A stretch of DNA of 64,000 nucleotides, taken from assembly GCA_963750065.1 (NCBI GenBank), contig CAVVPK010000015.1:186001-250000 (forward strand), written 5' to 3'. The position numbers and the translations under genes were made by a program. The notes beneath the pieces are model-generated. The model did not search any database, was not told the DNA's origin, and worked only from the letters and a program-made list of their open reading frames with translations. How positions within the stretch are numbered: position 1 is the first letter of the stretch; each line of letters opens with the position of its first letter. Positions 33,443-41,836 of this stretch are shown here, piece by piece. The DNA comes from CAVSRC01 sp963750065. Its GTDB lineage: Bacteria; Pseudomonadota; Alphaproteobacteria; Rhizobiales; Kaistiaceae.

Positions 33443-34627
33443 ATGCGACTCTCGATGTGGACCTATCCGTGGGACCTTCAGGATCTCGGGATCGAAACCG
33501 CGTTTTCCGAAATTCGCGATCGCGCCGGCCTGAACTCCGTCAGCCTGGCGACGTCCTATCATGCCGGCCGGTTCCTGCAGCCGCGCAGCCCGACGCAGAA
33601 GGCCTATTTTCCGCAGGACGGCACGGTCTACTACACACCCGACGAAACGCTGTGGCAGGACAAGACGATCCGCCCGCTGATGGCGCACAATGTCTCGGAA
33701 CGCGGCGACATGCTCGCGCGCCTCGTCGACGAGCGCGAAAAGGGCGGTCCCGGCGTCTCCTGCTGGACGGTCTGCCTGCACAACAGCCGCCTCGGCATGG
33801 CGCATCCCGGTGACGTCACCCGCAACGCCTTCGGCAACGCCAACTATTATAATCTCTGTCCGTCGAGCCCGGCTGCGCGCGACTACGTCGTTACCATGGC
33901 GCGCGACATCAGCCGCCGATACAAGCCCGACATGATCGAGCTCGAGAGCCCGAACTTCATGGGCTTCGCGCACGAGTACCACCACGAGAAGGATGGCGTC
34001 GGCCTCGGTGCCGAGGACGATTTCATCCTGTCCATCTGCTTCTGCAAACATTGCATGGAGCGCGCCGCCAGGGCCGGCGTCGACGCCGAAGGTGCGCGCG
34101 CAACCACGCGCACGCTGATTGCCGAGATGTGCGAACGGGAGGTGCCGGAGAAGCAGTTCGCGGACTTTCCCGCCGCCGGTATCGATGCGTTCAAAGCCTA
34201 TCCGGCGCTGCACGCCTATCTCGCATGGCGCAGCGAACCGGTCACCAGCCTGATCGCCGAGATCCGCGCGCAAAGCGATCCGGCAACCAGGATCGTCCTC
34301 ATCGACCTCAAGGACGGCTGGCTCGGCGGCGTCGATCTCGATGCGGTCGGCAAGGTCTGCGATGGCGCCATACTGTGCTGCTACGACATGACGCCCGATC
34401 AGGTGCGCGCCCTGATTTCGGCCGGGCGCGCCACGCTCGGGCCGGACAAGTATCTGGGCGCCGGCTATCGCCTCTTCTATCCGGAGATGCGCTCTGCGCA
34501 GGAGGTGGCCGTACGCACCAAGGCGGCGGTCGATGCCGGTGCCGACGGCGTCAACTTCTATAATTACGGCCTGGTTCCCGCGAAGCGGCTCGATTGGGTG
34601 CGCGCCGCGGTCGACGCTCTGAGTTGA
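33443..34627 (+). CDS. Putative TIM-barrel glycoside-hydrolase-like protein
   Basis: A 394-residue soluble protein without signal peptide. Features include an N-terminal WTYPWDLQDLGIETAFSEIR, SYHAGRFLQPRSP, an NYYNLCPSSPAARDYV segment, IELESPNFMGFAHEYHHEKDG, and a C-F-C-x-x-C motif (ICFCKHCMERA) seen in several uncharacterised glycosidase-like barrels. The end (DGVNFYNYGLVPAKRLDWV) also looks like a barrel strand and helix. It precedes a ribose-type importer on the same strand by 154 bp, which suggests an enzyme acting on the imported sugar compound. The gap contains a candidate operator (34701), so it may be transcribed separately. The precise activity is unknown. Confidence 0.55.
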   Translation: MRLSMWTYPWDLQDLGIETAFSEIRDRAGLNSVSLATSYHAGRFLQPRSPTQKAYFPQDGTVYYTPDETLWQDKTIRPLMAHNVSERGDMLARLVDEREKGGPGVSCWTVCLHNSRLGMAHPGDVTRNAFGNANYYNLCPSSPAARDYVVTMARDISRRYKPDMIELESPNFMGFAHEYHHEKDGVGLGAEDDFILSICFCKHCMERAARAGVDAEGARATTRTLIAEMCEREVPEKQFADFPAAGIDAFKAYPALHAYLAWRSEPVTSLIAEIRAQSDPATRIVLIDLKDGWLGGVDLDAVGKVCDGAILCCYDMTPDQVRALISAGRATLGPDKYLGAGYRLFYPEMRSAQEVAVRTKAAVDAGADGVNFYNYGLVPAKRLDWVRAAVDALS

Positions 34628-34700
34628 CGCGGTTGCCGGCAAGCGACGCCCATGCCGACGCGGCGCACGGGCTCGCCGCATCGGACCTGCGGCCGAGACC

Positions 34701-34726
34701 TACTTGACTACTTGAGTGGACAAGAT
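34701..34726. promoter_or_regulatory. Candidate operator for the HutC-type GntR regulator (site 1)
   Basis: A 26-nt imperfect dyad with outer arms ACTTG and CAAG, 55 bp before the binding-protein start codon. It matches the site at 43355-43380 at most positions with identical spacing (shared ACTTG, CTAC and GGACAAG blocks). TTGT/ACAA-type half sites are characteristic of HutC-subfamily GntR proteins, and such a regulator is encoded at 40991. I infer that it controls the 34782-41800 operon. Confidence 0.55.
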
Positions 34727-34781
34727 AGCATGTCACCCCGGATCAACCTGGATCCGTGCGCATCCGAAAGGGGGAGCCCGC

Positions 34782-35780
34782 ATGAACTGGACCAAGACCT
34801 TCATCGCGGCTGCGACGGCGCTTTGCCTCGCAGCACCGGCAGCAAACGCGGCCGAAAAGCTGCACATCGGCTACGACATCTATTTCACCGGCAATTCATG
34901 GTCGGTGCAGCTCTACAAGGAATTCGAGGCCGAGGTGGCGCGCTATGCCGATACGGTCGATGCGACCTATACGCAGTCGGACCTGAAGGCCGACAAGCAG
35001 ATCGCCAATATCGAGGACCTGATCACCAAGAAGGTCGACGCGATCGTTGTCACGCCGATCTCGCCGACGGCTCTCATTCCCGCCCTCAAGAAGGCGCGCG
35101 CCAAGGGCATCAAGGTCGTCCTGCTCGCCTCCAAGATCAAATCGGGCGACTACGACTCGCTGGTGACTGTCGACGACGTCGATTTCGGCATGGCGGGCGC
35201 CGAGTGGCTGGCCAAGAAGCTTGACGGCAAGGGCGACATCATCGCGCTCAACGGCATTGCCGGAATTTCCGCTAATGACGACCGCTGGACCGGCGCCCAG
35301 GAGGTCTTCAAGAAGTATCCCGGCATCAAGATCATCAGCTCGGTCAATGCCGATTGGGACTACGCGAAGGCCAAGGTCGCCGTTTCCAACCTGCTTGCCG
35401 CCAATCCCAAGATCGACGGTATCTGGTCGCAGGGCGGCGGCATGACGCTCGGCGCAATCGACGCCTTCCAGGCGGCGCAACGTCCGCTCGTGCCGATGAC
35501 CGGCGAGGACAATAACGGTTACCTGAAGCGCTGGAAGGCGCTGCAGGCGGATGGCTTCTCCTCCGTCGCTCCGTCGAAGCCGACCTGGCTCGGCTCCGAG
35601 GCGCTGCTCGTCGCCATGAAGCTGATCAAGGGCGAGACGGTCAAGAAGGACGAGATCCTGCCGGTGCCGATGATCACCGACGCGAATCTCGACAAGTTCG
35701 TGCGTCCCGATCTGCCCAACTCATTCTGGGCGAATACTCGGCTCAGCGACGCCCAGGTCCGCGCCATCTTCAAGGACTGA
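34782..35780 (+). CDS. Ribose-type sugar ABC transporter substrate-binding protein
   Basis: A 332-residue periplasmic binding protein of the RbsB/LacI-like fold. The signal peptide is clear (MNWTKTFIAAATALCLAAPAANA, cut before AE). Domain features include IGYDIYFTGNSWSVQLYKEFEA, DLITKKVDAIVVTPISPTAL, GIKVVLLASKI and the hinge-proximal MTGEDNNGYLKRW. The ATG at 34782 has a GGGGGAG ribosome site. It is the first gene of a five-component run (binding protein, ATPase, two permeases, enzymes). The ligand is probably a sugar or sugar-like compound. A candidate operator lies at 34701. Confidence 0.92.
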   Translation: MNWTKTFIAAATALCLAAPAANAAEKLHIGYDIYFTGNSWSVQLYKEFEAEVARYADTVDATYTQSDLKADKQIANIEDLITKKVDAIVVTPISPTALIPALKKARAKGIKVVLLASKIKSGDYDSLVTVDDVDFGMAGAEWLAKKLDGKGDIIALNGIAGISANDDRWTGAQEVFKKYPGIKIISSVNADWDYAKAKVAVSNLLAANPKIDGIWSQGGGMTLGAIDAFQAAQRPLVPMTGEDNNGYLKRWKALQADGFSSVAPSKPTWLGSEALLVAMKLIKGETVKKDEILPVPMITDANLDKFVRPDLPNSFWANTRLSDAQVRAIFKD

Positions 35781-35800
35781 GCGGAGCAGACCGCCGGGCG

Positions 35801-37339
35801 ATGGATCGGGTGCAGGACACAGCGGACGGCGCCGTACTTCGCGTCGCCGGTCTCTCCAAAGCGTTCGGGCGCAACATCGTCCTCAAGGACGTGTCGTTCG
35901 TGCTCGAACGCGGCGAGGTGCTGGCACTTGTCGGCGAGAACGGCGCCGGCAAGTCGACGCTGATGAACATCCTGTCCGGCAGCCTCTCGCATGACAGCGG
36001 CACAATCACGCTTGCCGGCCGCGACTACCGGCCGGCAAGCCCCGTCGAGGCCATGGATCACGGCATCGCCATGGCCCACCAGGAGACGGCGGTGATGCCC
36101 GACCTGACGGTCGCGGAGAACATCTATTTCAGGCGCGAGCCGCGCAATCGCCTGAGGTTCATCCGCCAGAAACAGCTTCATGCCCAATGTCGCGCTCTGC
36201 TCGACGAACTCGGCTTCGTCACCGAACCACGCCGGCTCGGCTTCGAGCTATCGGCCGCCGAACGGCAGATCGTCGACATCGCCCGCGCCGTCGAGCGCGA
36301 GCCGGCGATCCTCATTCTCGACGAGCCGACAGCCTCTCTGTCGGCACAGGCAGCCGAACGGATGATGGCGTTGATGCAGCGCCTGAAGGCGCGTGGCACG
36401 TCCATCATCTTCATCTCCCACCGCCTCGACGAGGTGATGGATGCGGCCGACCGGGTTGTTGTTCTCAAGGACGGTGAACTCACGCTGGAAGCGAGGCGCG
36501 GCAATTTCGACCGTGACGACCTCATCCAGGCGATGGTCGGGCGCAAGCTCGCCAACATCTTTCCCGAGCGCCCTGCAATTCCTGACGAGGCGGAAGAGGC
36601 TTTTGCCCTCGAAGCGGCGGCCAATGCGGCGCTGCCACCGATCACCTTCACGATGCGCCGCGGTGAGGTCCTCGGCATTGCCGGCCTCGAAGGCCAGGGA
36701 CAGAGACCGCTGGCGGCGGCACTGTCCGGCGCGCGGCCCTTCACCCGCGGCAAGATCCGCATGGACGGCAAGCCCATTCGCCTGTCGTCGGTCGCCGCAG
36801 CGGTGAAGGCCGGTGTGGCGAGCATTCCGGACGACCGCAAGGAAGAGGGCCTTGCCCTCAACCTGCCGATCCACATGAACATGAGTCTCTTCGCCATTTC
36901 CGGAAAGTCGCGCTTCGGCCTGTTGCCGATCGCCGGCGAGATGGCCTTCGCCGAAGAGGCGCGCGCGCGCTTCTCGATACGTTCCACTGATCTGCGCCAG
37001 CCGGCCGGCGAACTTTCGGGTGGCAACCAGCAGAAGGTCGTCTTTGCCCGCTGGCTCGCCCATGTACCGAAACTTCTGGTCCTGTTCGAGCCGACCAAGG
37101 GCGTCGACATTCAGTCGAAGACCGAGATTTACACGCTCATCGGCGAACTGACGGCGCAAGGCGTTGCGGTCATCCTGATCAGCTCCGACCTGCTCGAACT
37201 GATCGGGCTCAGCGACCGCGTCCTGACCCTATATGAGAGGCACATCACCGGCGAGATCCTGCGCGCCGATTTCACCGAAGAGACGATCATGCGCCATGCG
37301 GCCGGCGCCGCGGCAGCGCCGGAGCCGGCCGATGCTTAG
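35801..37339 (+). CDS. Ribose-type sugar ABC transporter ATP-binding protein (duplicated ATPase)
   Basis: A 512-residue protein with two fused ABC domains, as in RbsA/XylG. The first half has Walker A GENGAGKST, Walker B ILILDEPTASL and FISHRLDEVMDAADR. The second half has the family's degenerate P-loop (GIAGLEGQGQRPLAAALSG), then PDDRKEEGLALNLPI, signature LSGGNQQKVVFARWL and LVLFEPTKGVDIQSK. The second Walker B has F-E-P where D-E-P is usual, a natural variant in this half. It begins 20 bp after the binding-protein stop and overlaps the first permease gene. Confidence 0.93.
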   Translation: MDRVQDTADGAVLRVAGLSKAFGRNIVLKDVSFVLERGEVLALVGENGAGKSTLMNILSGSLSHDSGTITLAGRDYRPASPVEAMDHGIAMAHQETAVMPDLTVAENIYFRREPRNRLRFIRQKQLHAQCRALLDELGFVTEPRRLGFELSAAERQIVDIARAVEREPAILILDEPTASLSAQAAERMMALMQRLKARGTSIIFISHRLDEVMDAADRVVVLKDGELTLEARRGNFDRDDLIQAMVGRKLANIFPERPAIPDEAEEAFALEAAANAALPPITFTMRRGEVLGIAGLEGQGQRPLAAALSGARPFTRGKIRMDGKPIRLSSVAAAVKAGVASIPDDRKEEGLALNLPIHMNMSLFAISGKSRFGLLPIAGEMAFAEEARARFSIRSTDLRQPAGELSGGNQQKVVFARWLAHVPKLLVLFEPTKGVDIQSKTEIYTLIGELTAQGVAVILISSDLLELIGLSDRVLTLYERHITGEILRADFTEETIMRHAAGAAAAPEPADA

Positions 37340-38276
37340 CGGATCGGCGCGGTTCAACCTGATGCTGTCGCTGCCGGCGATCGTGCTGGCGTTGCTGCTG
37401 GTGGCGATCGGCGGGTTGATGTCGCCGGCCTTCATCAGCAACTCCAACCTCGCCAATCTCGCCAACCGGGCCCTGCCGCTCGGCCTCGCCGCGCTTGGCG
37501 AGGCGCTGGTACTGTTTGCCGGGCGTATCGACCTGTCGGTCGGCTCGATCGTCAGCCTGGCGACGGCGATCATGGCGGTCGTCTCGCCCGCCATCGGCTG
37601 GATGGCGATTCCACTGACGCTCGCCGCCGGTGCGCTGGCCGGTGGCGTCACGGCGCTCGGCGTCTTCGCGCTGCGCATCAATCCGCTGGTGATGAGCCTG
37701 GCGACGGCGGCGATCGTCAAGGGCTGCGCCTTCCTCGTCCTGCCCTCGCCGGGCGGCGAGGTCGACTATGCCTTTTATGCGCCGCTCTTCGAGACCGAAC
37801 GGCTGCTCAATCCCGCCCTGGTCATCCTGCTTGCCAGCTATGTGCTGGCGACGCTTGTCATGGGATGGACGCGCCTCGGGCGCACACTCTATGCCTTCGG
37901 CTCGGATCCGAGCGCCGCCTATGCCAATGGCGTGGCGCCATGGAAGGTCGATGTCGTTGTCTACGTCGTGGCGGGCATGCTCTCGGCGACCGCCGGGGTG
38001 TTGCTTTCGATCCGCATCCTGTCCGGTGATCCGTTGATCGGTGAGTCCTACACGCTCGACGCGGTGGCCGCCGCCATCCTCGGCGGCGTTGCGCTGAAGG
38101 GCGGCCGCGGGGCGCCGATCGGCGTGCTCTTCGCGGTCGTCGCGCTGGTGCTGGTCGACAACATGTTCAACCTTCTCAATCTCGACACCAACCTCCAGGC
38201 GATCGTGAAGGGCCTGATCTTCGTTGCCGCGCTGCTTTTCTTCATGCGTGGCAAAGCTGCGGAGGGTGCGTCGTGA
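37332..38276 (+). CDS. Ribose-type sugar ABC transporter permease (RbsC type), first of two
   Basis: A 314-residue permease with about eight to ten hydrophobic segments. It shows the RbsC core LGLAALGEALVLFAGRIDLS, then VGSIVSLATAIMAV, and the C-terminal TLDAVAAAILGGVALKGGRGAPIGVLF motif. The ATG at 37332 overlaps the ATPase stop (TAG at 37337-37339), and its own stop overlaps the next permease's GTG. Two different permeases form a heterodimeric channel. Confidence 0.9.
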   Translation: MLSGSARFNLMLSLPAIVLALLLVAIGGLMSPAFISNSNLANLANRALPLGLAALGEALVLFAGRIDLSVGSIVSLATAIMAVVSPAIGWMAIPLTLAAGALAGGVTALGVFALRINPLVMSLATAAIVKGCAFLVLPSPGGEVDYAFYAPLFETERLLNPALVILLASYVLATLVMGWTRLGRTLYAFGSDPSAAYANGVAPWKVDVVVYVVAGMLSATAGVLLSIRILSGDPLIGESYTLDAVAAAILGGVALKGGRGAPIGVLFAVVALVLVDNMFNLLNLDTNLQAIVKGLIFVAALLFFMRGKAAEGAS

Positions 38277-39229
38277 GCGCCGATATCCTCCCGTATCGGC
38301 AGTTCCGCCCCTCCGCAGCAACCTTGCGGGCGGTGGCGCTGCTCGCCGTCCTCATCGGCATCCTGTTCTGGGCGACGGGAAGCGTCTCCTTCATCCAGGC
38401 GATGGACAATGCACGCCAGGCCGCACCGCTTGGCGTCATTGCGCTCGGCCAGGCGCTGATCCTGATGATGGGCCGCCTCGACCTGTCGGTTGGCGCCACC
38501 GCGGGACTCGCCAATGTCGTGCTGGCCACGACCTTCGCCGGCCAGATGGACAACATGCTGCCGGCGCTGGCCATCACCTTCGGCTGTGGCATGCTGGTCG
38601 GGCTGGCCAATGGATTTCTGGTCGTTGTGCTGCGCATTCCGGCCTTCCTCGCCACGCTGGCGACGTCGCTGATGCTGTCCGGCATCATTCTGGTCTATAC
38701 CGGCGGCAGCCCGCGCGGTTCCATCCCCGCCGGCTTCCGGACCATCACCGAAGGCTGGCTCGGTGGCGTGTTGCCGTGGTCCGTGGTCATCTGGCTCGCC
38801 GTTTCGGTGGCCGGCCTGGTGCTCGTCCACTTCACGCTTCTCGGCCGCAAGATGCTGCTTTCTGGCGCCAATATCCGCGCGGCCCGACTGAGCGGCATTC
38901 CAGCCGACGGCCTCGTCATCCTGTCCTTCGTTCTGGCGAGCATCCTTGCGACGCTCGGCGGAGTGCTTCTCTCGGCGATTACCGGCATGGCGTCGATCGG
39001 CGTTGCCGATGCCTATACCGTCGATTCGATCGCGGCGGCCGTCATCGGCGGCGCGCTGTTCATTGGCGGCGTCTTCCTGCCGGCTGGCGTGCTTGCCGGC
39101 AGCCTCATCCTCTTCTTCCTGCAAAGCCTGCTTTACGTGCTGTCGCTGCCGACGGCGGCGCGCTTCATCCTTCAGGGTGTCATCATCATTGTCGTCCTGG
39201 CCCTCGCCAATCTGCAAAGGAGGCGCTGA
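38273..39229 (+). CDS. Ribose-type sugar ABC transporter permease (RbsC type), second of two
   Basis: A 318-residue permease with the RbsC core PLGVIALGQALILMMGRLDL, then SVGATAGLANVVLA, and the C-terminal YTVDSIAAAVIGGALFIGGVFLPAGVL. The GTG at 38273 overlaps the stop of the first permease. The phosphotriesterase-family gene follows after 3 bp, which ties transport to hydrolysis. Confidence 0.9.
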   Translation: MSADILPYRQFRPSAATLRAVALLAVLIGILFWATGSVSFIQAMDNARQAAPLGVIALGQALILMMGRLDLSVGATAGLANVVLATTFAGQMDNMLPALAITFGCGMLVGLANGFLVVVLRIPAFLATLATSLMLSGIILVYTGGSPRGSIPAGFRTITEGWLGGVLPWSVVIWLAVSVAGLVLVHFTLLGRKMLLSGANIRAARLSGIPADGLVILSFVLASILATLGGVLLSAITGMASIGVADAYTVDSIAAAVIGGALFIGGVFLPAGVLAGSLILFFLQSLLYVLSLPTAARFILQGVIIIVVLALANLQRRR

Positions 39230-39232
39230 TCT

Positions 39233-40207
39233 ATGGCTTTCGTCCGCACACTCACCGGCGATATCGCGCCGGAGGATCTGGGTACCACCTATGCCCACGA
39301 CCATCTCTTCTGCATCCCGCCGCTATGGAAGGAGAAGGGACAGACCGACCTGCTGATCGACGACATCGAGAGCACGATCAAGGATGTCGCGCTGTTCACC
39401 GCGGCTGGCGGCCAGTCCGTTTACGATGCCACGGCCATCGACTACGGGCGCGATCCGAAGGCGCTGGAGACGATCTCGAAGCGCACCGGCATCAAGATCA
39501 TCGCCACCGCCGGCTTCAACAAGGCGATCATGTGGCCGGCCCAGATGCCCGGCCAGAACTGCACCTTCCAGCAGTGGATGGATGCGCGCAGCCGCGACCA
39601 GATCCGCCAGCACGTGGTCGATGAGCTGACCGTCGGCATGGATGGGACCGCGCTGAAGGGCGGCGTCGCCAAGTTCGGCACCGGCTATAACGCGATCTTG
39701 GAAAGCGAGGACAAGATGGTGCGCGCCGTGCTCGATGCGCACAAGGAAACCGGCTGCCCGCTGCATGCCCATACCGAGCTCGGCACCCTGATTCTCGAAC
39801 AGCTCGCCATCGTCAAGGAAGAGGGCGTCGACCCAACCCGATTGACCATCGCCCATGTCGACCGCAATCCGGACCACTGGGTTCATCTCAAGGCCGCCGA
39901 GACCGGGGTCTTCATGTGCTTTGACGGCATCAGCCGCATCAAGTACCACCCGGAGAGCATCCTGATCGACTGTATCCTCAACCTCGTGCGCCACGGACAT
40001 GCGGACCAGATCGTGGTCGGCGGCGACATCGCGCGGCGGACCATGTATCGCAACTATGGCGAGGGAGGACTCGGCCTCGGCTATATTCTCGCCAGCTGGG
40101 TGCCACGCTTCATCGAACAGGCTGACGATGCGGGCTTCGACGGCAAGGCGCTGGTCGAGACCTTCTTCGTCAAGAATCCGCAGCGCGCCTTCGCCTTCAG
40201 ACCCTGA
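39233..40207 (+). CDS. Phosphotriesterase-family metal-dependent hydrolase (probable lactonase)
   Basis: A 324-residue TIM-barrel amidohydrolase. The binuclear metal site is complete: H22 and H24 (YAHDH), the bridging lysine candidate K147 (GGVAKFGTGY), H178/H180 (PLHAHTEL), H208 (TIAHVDRN) and D265 (VVGGDIARR). Family members include phosphotriesterases but, in sugar operons, mostly sugar lactonases. The lack of phosphatase-type context and the adjacent sugar importer favour a lactone or ester of the imported compound. The ATG at 39233 follows AAAGGAGGCG. Cytoplasmic, with no signal peptide. Confidence 0.87.
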   Translation: MAFVRTLTGDIAPEDLGTTYAHDHLFCIPPLWKEKGQTDLLIDDIESTIKDVALFTAAGGQSVYDATAIDYGRDPKALETISKRTGIKIIATAGFNKAIMWPAQMPGQNCTFQQWMDARSRDQIRQHVVDELTVGMDGTALKGGVAKFGTGYNAILESEDKMVRAVLDAHKETGCPLHAHTELGTLILEQLAIVKEEGVDPTRLTIAHVDRNPDHWVHLKAAETGVFMCFDGISRIKYHPESILIDCILNLVRHGHADQIVVGGDIARRTMYRNYGEGGLGLGYILASWVPRFIEQADDAGFDGKALVETFFVKNPQRAFAFRP

Positions 40208-40215
40208 GGAACGCC

Positions 40216-40986
40216 TTGACCACCGACGAGACTTCGATTTCCCGCCTGAATGACAGCCAGATGGAGGCGGCGCTCGCCCGCCGGCCGGTGCTTATCCTGC
40301 CGGTCGGTGCCATCGAGAGCCATGGCGACCATCTGCCGGCGGGCACCGACAACATCCTTGCCGAACGCATGGCCGAGGAACTGGCAAAGCGCGTTGCCGG
40401 CACCATCCCGGTTCTGCGCCTGCCGGTTCTGCCCTTCGGGCAGGTCTGGTCGCTGGCCGACGCGCCCGGCTCCTTCACCCTGTCGAACGAGACGGTGACG
40501 GCGGCGGTGCTGGAGATTGCCCTTGCGGCAAAGGCAAAGGGGCTCAGCACGATGGTCGTCGTCAACGGCCATCTTGGCAATGTCATCGCCATCCGCGACG
40601 CTCAGCGCAGGGCCAAGGAACAGAGCTTCACCATCGCCAATTTCTTCTATCCCGGCGCCGAGGAAGTGATCTCGCAAGTACGCGAGCGGCCGGAGGCGCG
40701 CGCCGCCTACATGCATGCCTGTGAGATCGAGACCTCCTATATGCTGCATCTGGCGCCCGAAGCCGTCGACATGGATGCCGCGATCGAGAACTATCCGGAT
40801 TTTCCGGAGGATTTCGGCACGGTCGCCTATCGCTGGAGCGAATTCTCCAGGAGCCCGGTGCTCGGCGACGCCCGCGCGGCAACCGCCGAAAAGGGCCGCA
40901 AGATTCTCGATGCCGTACTGGCCAATATGGCAAAGCAGGTGGCGGTTCTCTATGCTCGTCAGCCCGAACAGCGGGGGCGTGGTTGA
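40216..40986 (+). CDS. Creatininase-family hydrolase
   Basis: A 256-residue metal-dependent amidase-type enzyme. The creatininase metal site is visible in PVGAIESHGDHLPAGTDN (E34, H36, D45) and VVVNGHLGNVIA, with a later CEIETSYM Glu. The family contains creatininase and several cyclic-amide or formamide hydrolases. The substrate is not creatinine by context. The start is a TTG at 40216 after AGGA. It directly follows the phosphotriesterase-family gene and precedes the GntR gene, making two hydrolases in a row for one imported compound, perhaps a lactone or lactam. Confidence 0.85.
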   Translation: MTTDETSISRLNDSQMEAALARRPVLILPVGAIESHGDHLPAGTDNILAERMAEELAKRVAGTIPVLRLPVLPFGQVWSLADAPGSFTLSNETVTAAVLEIALAAKAKGLSTMVVVNGHLGNVIAIRDAQRRAKEQSFTIANFFYPGAEEVISQVRERPEARAAYMHACEIETSYMLHLAPEAVDMDAAIENYPDFPEDFGTVAYRWSEFSRSPVLGDARAATAEKGRKILDAVLANMAKQVAVLYARQPEQRGRG

Positions 40987-40990
40987 GAGC

Positions 40991-41800
40991 GTGAACATCG
41001 ACGCATTGGCCAGGGACCACCGGCCGGTCTACATCCAAATCTCGGACGTGCTCCGGGCGCGCATCGTTTCCGGCTACTACGCCGACAAGATCGATGGCGA
41101 ATTGCCGCTGGCGCGCGAATGGAAAGTGAGCCGGCGGACGATCCAGCAGGCGCTGGAAATCCTGGTGCAGGAGGGCCTGCTCGTGCGCCAGCACGGCATG
41201 GGAACATTCATCAACCGCAAGGGTGTCGAGCGGCGCTATCGTGCCATCACCAGCATTACCGAAAGTATCCGGGCGCAAGGACTGGATCCGGTCTTCACCG
41301 TGCTGGAAAGCGGCGAAGCCCAGGCAAACGAGGTCGAGGCCGGCTTCTTCGATCTGCCGATAGGCGCCAGTGTCTACCGGCACAAGCGGCTTGTCGCCGC
41401 CGGGGGCCGGCCACTTGCCATCGCGGCCACCAGCCTGAACCTGTCGCTGCTGCCCGGCCTTGAACTGTCGCACCTCGACAGCTCGCTCTATCGGACCTTG
41501 CGCAGCCAGTTCCGGCGCACCATCGTCCTGGCTGAGGATCAGTATGTGCCGGCCATCGCCGGCGCGGAGGCAGCGCGCCTTCTGAAGATCGCGGCGAAGA
41601 GCCCGATCTACATTGCGCTTCGCCGCGCCCGCGACCAGACCGGCGCGCCGATCGAGCTGTCGCATATCACCATGTTGCCGGTGCCGCTCGACATCTCCGT
41701 CCGCCACGCCGCCTTCGTGCCGGCGGCGGACATTGAGGCTAATGCCGCCGAAGGCCGCGAATGGACCTACTCGGTCGGCTTTGGCGATTTCCACGGATGA
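40991..41800 (+). CDS. GntR-family regulator, HutC subgroup (UTRA ligand domain)
   Basis: About 269 residues. The N-terminal winged helix (PVYIQISDVLRARIVSGYYA, then LAREWKVSRRTIQQALEILV and LVRQHGMGTFI) is joined to a UTRA domain with YRHKRLVAAGGRPLAIAATS, then YVPAIAGAEAARLLKIAAKS and a final ALRRARDQTGAPIELSHITM. The start is uncertain: GTG at 40991 or 40979, or ATG at 40952. It is the last gene of its operon and converges with the FGGY kinase. Two matching dyads at 34701 and 43355 are the likely binding sites. Confidence 0.9.
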   Translation: MNIDALARDHRPVYIQISDVLRARIVSGYYADKIDGELPLAREWKVSRRTIQQALEILVQEGLLVRQHGMGTFINRKGVERRYRAITSITESIRAQGLDPVFTVLESGEAQANEVEAGFFDLPIGASVYRHKRLVAAGGRPLAIAATSLNLSLLPGLELSHLDSSLYRTLRSQFRRTIVLAEDQYVPAIAGAEAARLLKIAAKSPIYIALRRARDQTGAPIELSHITMLPVPLDISVRHAAFVPAADIEANAAEGREWTYSVGFGDFHG

Positions 41801-41836
41801 TCGTGCGTGCGCCTGCCACAGGGCGGGCGGTCGACC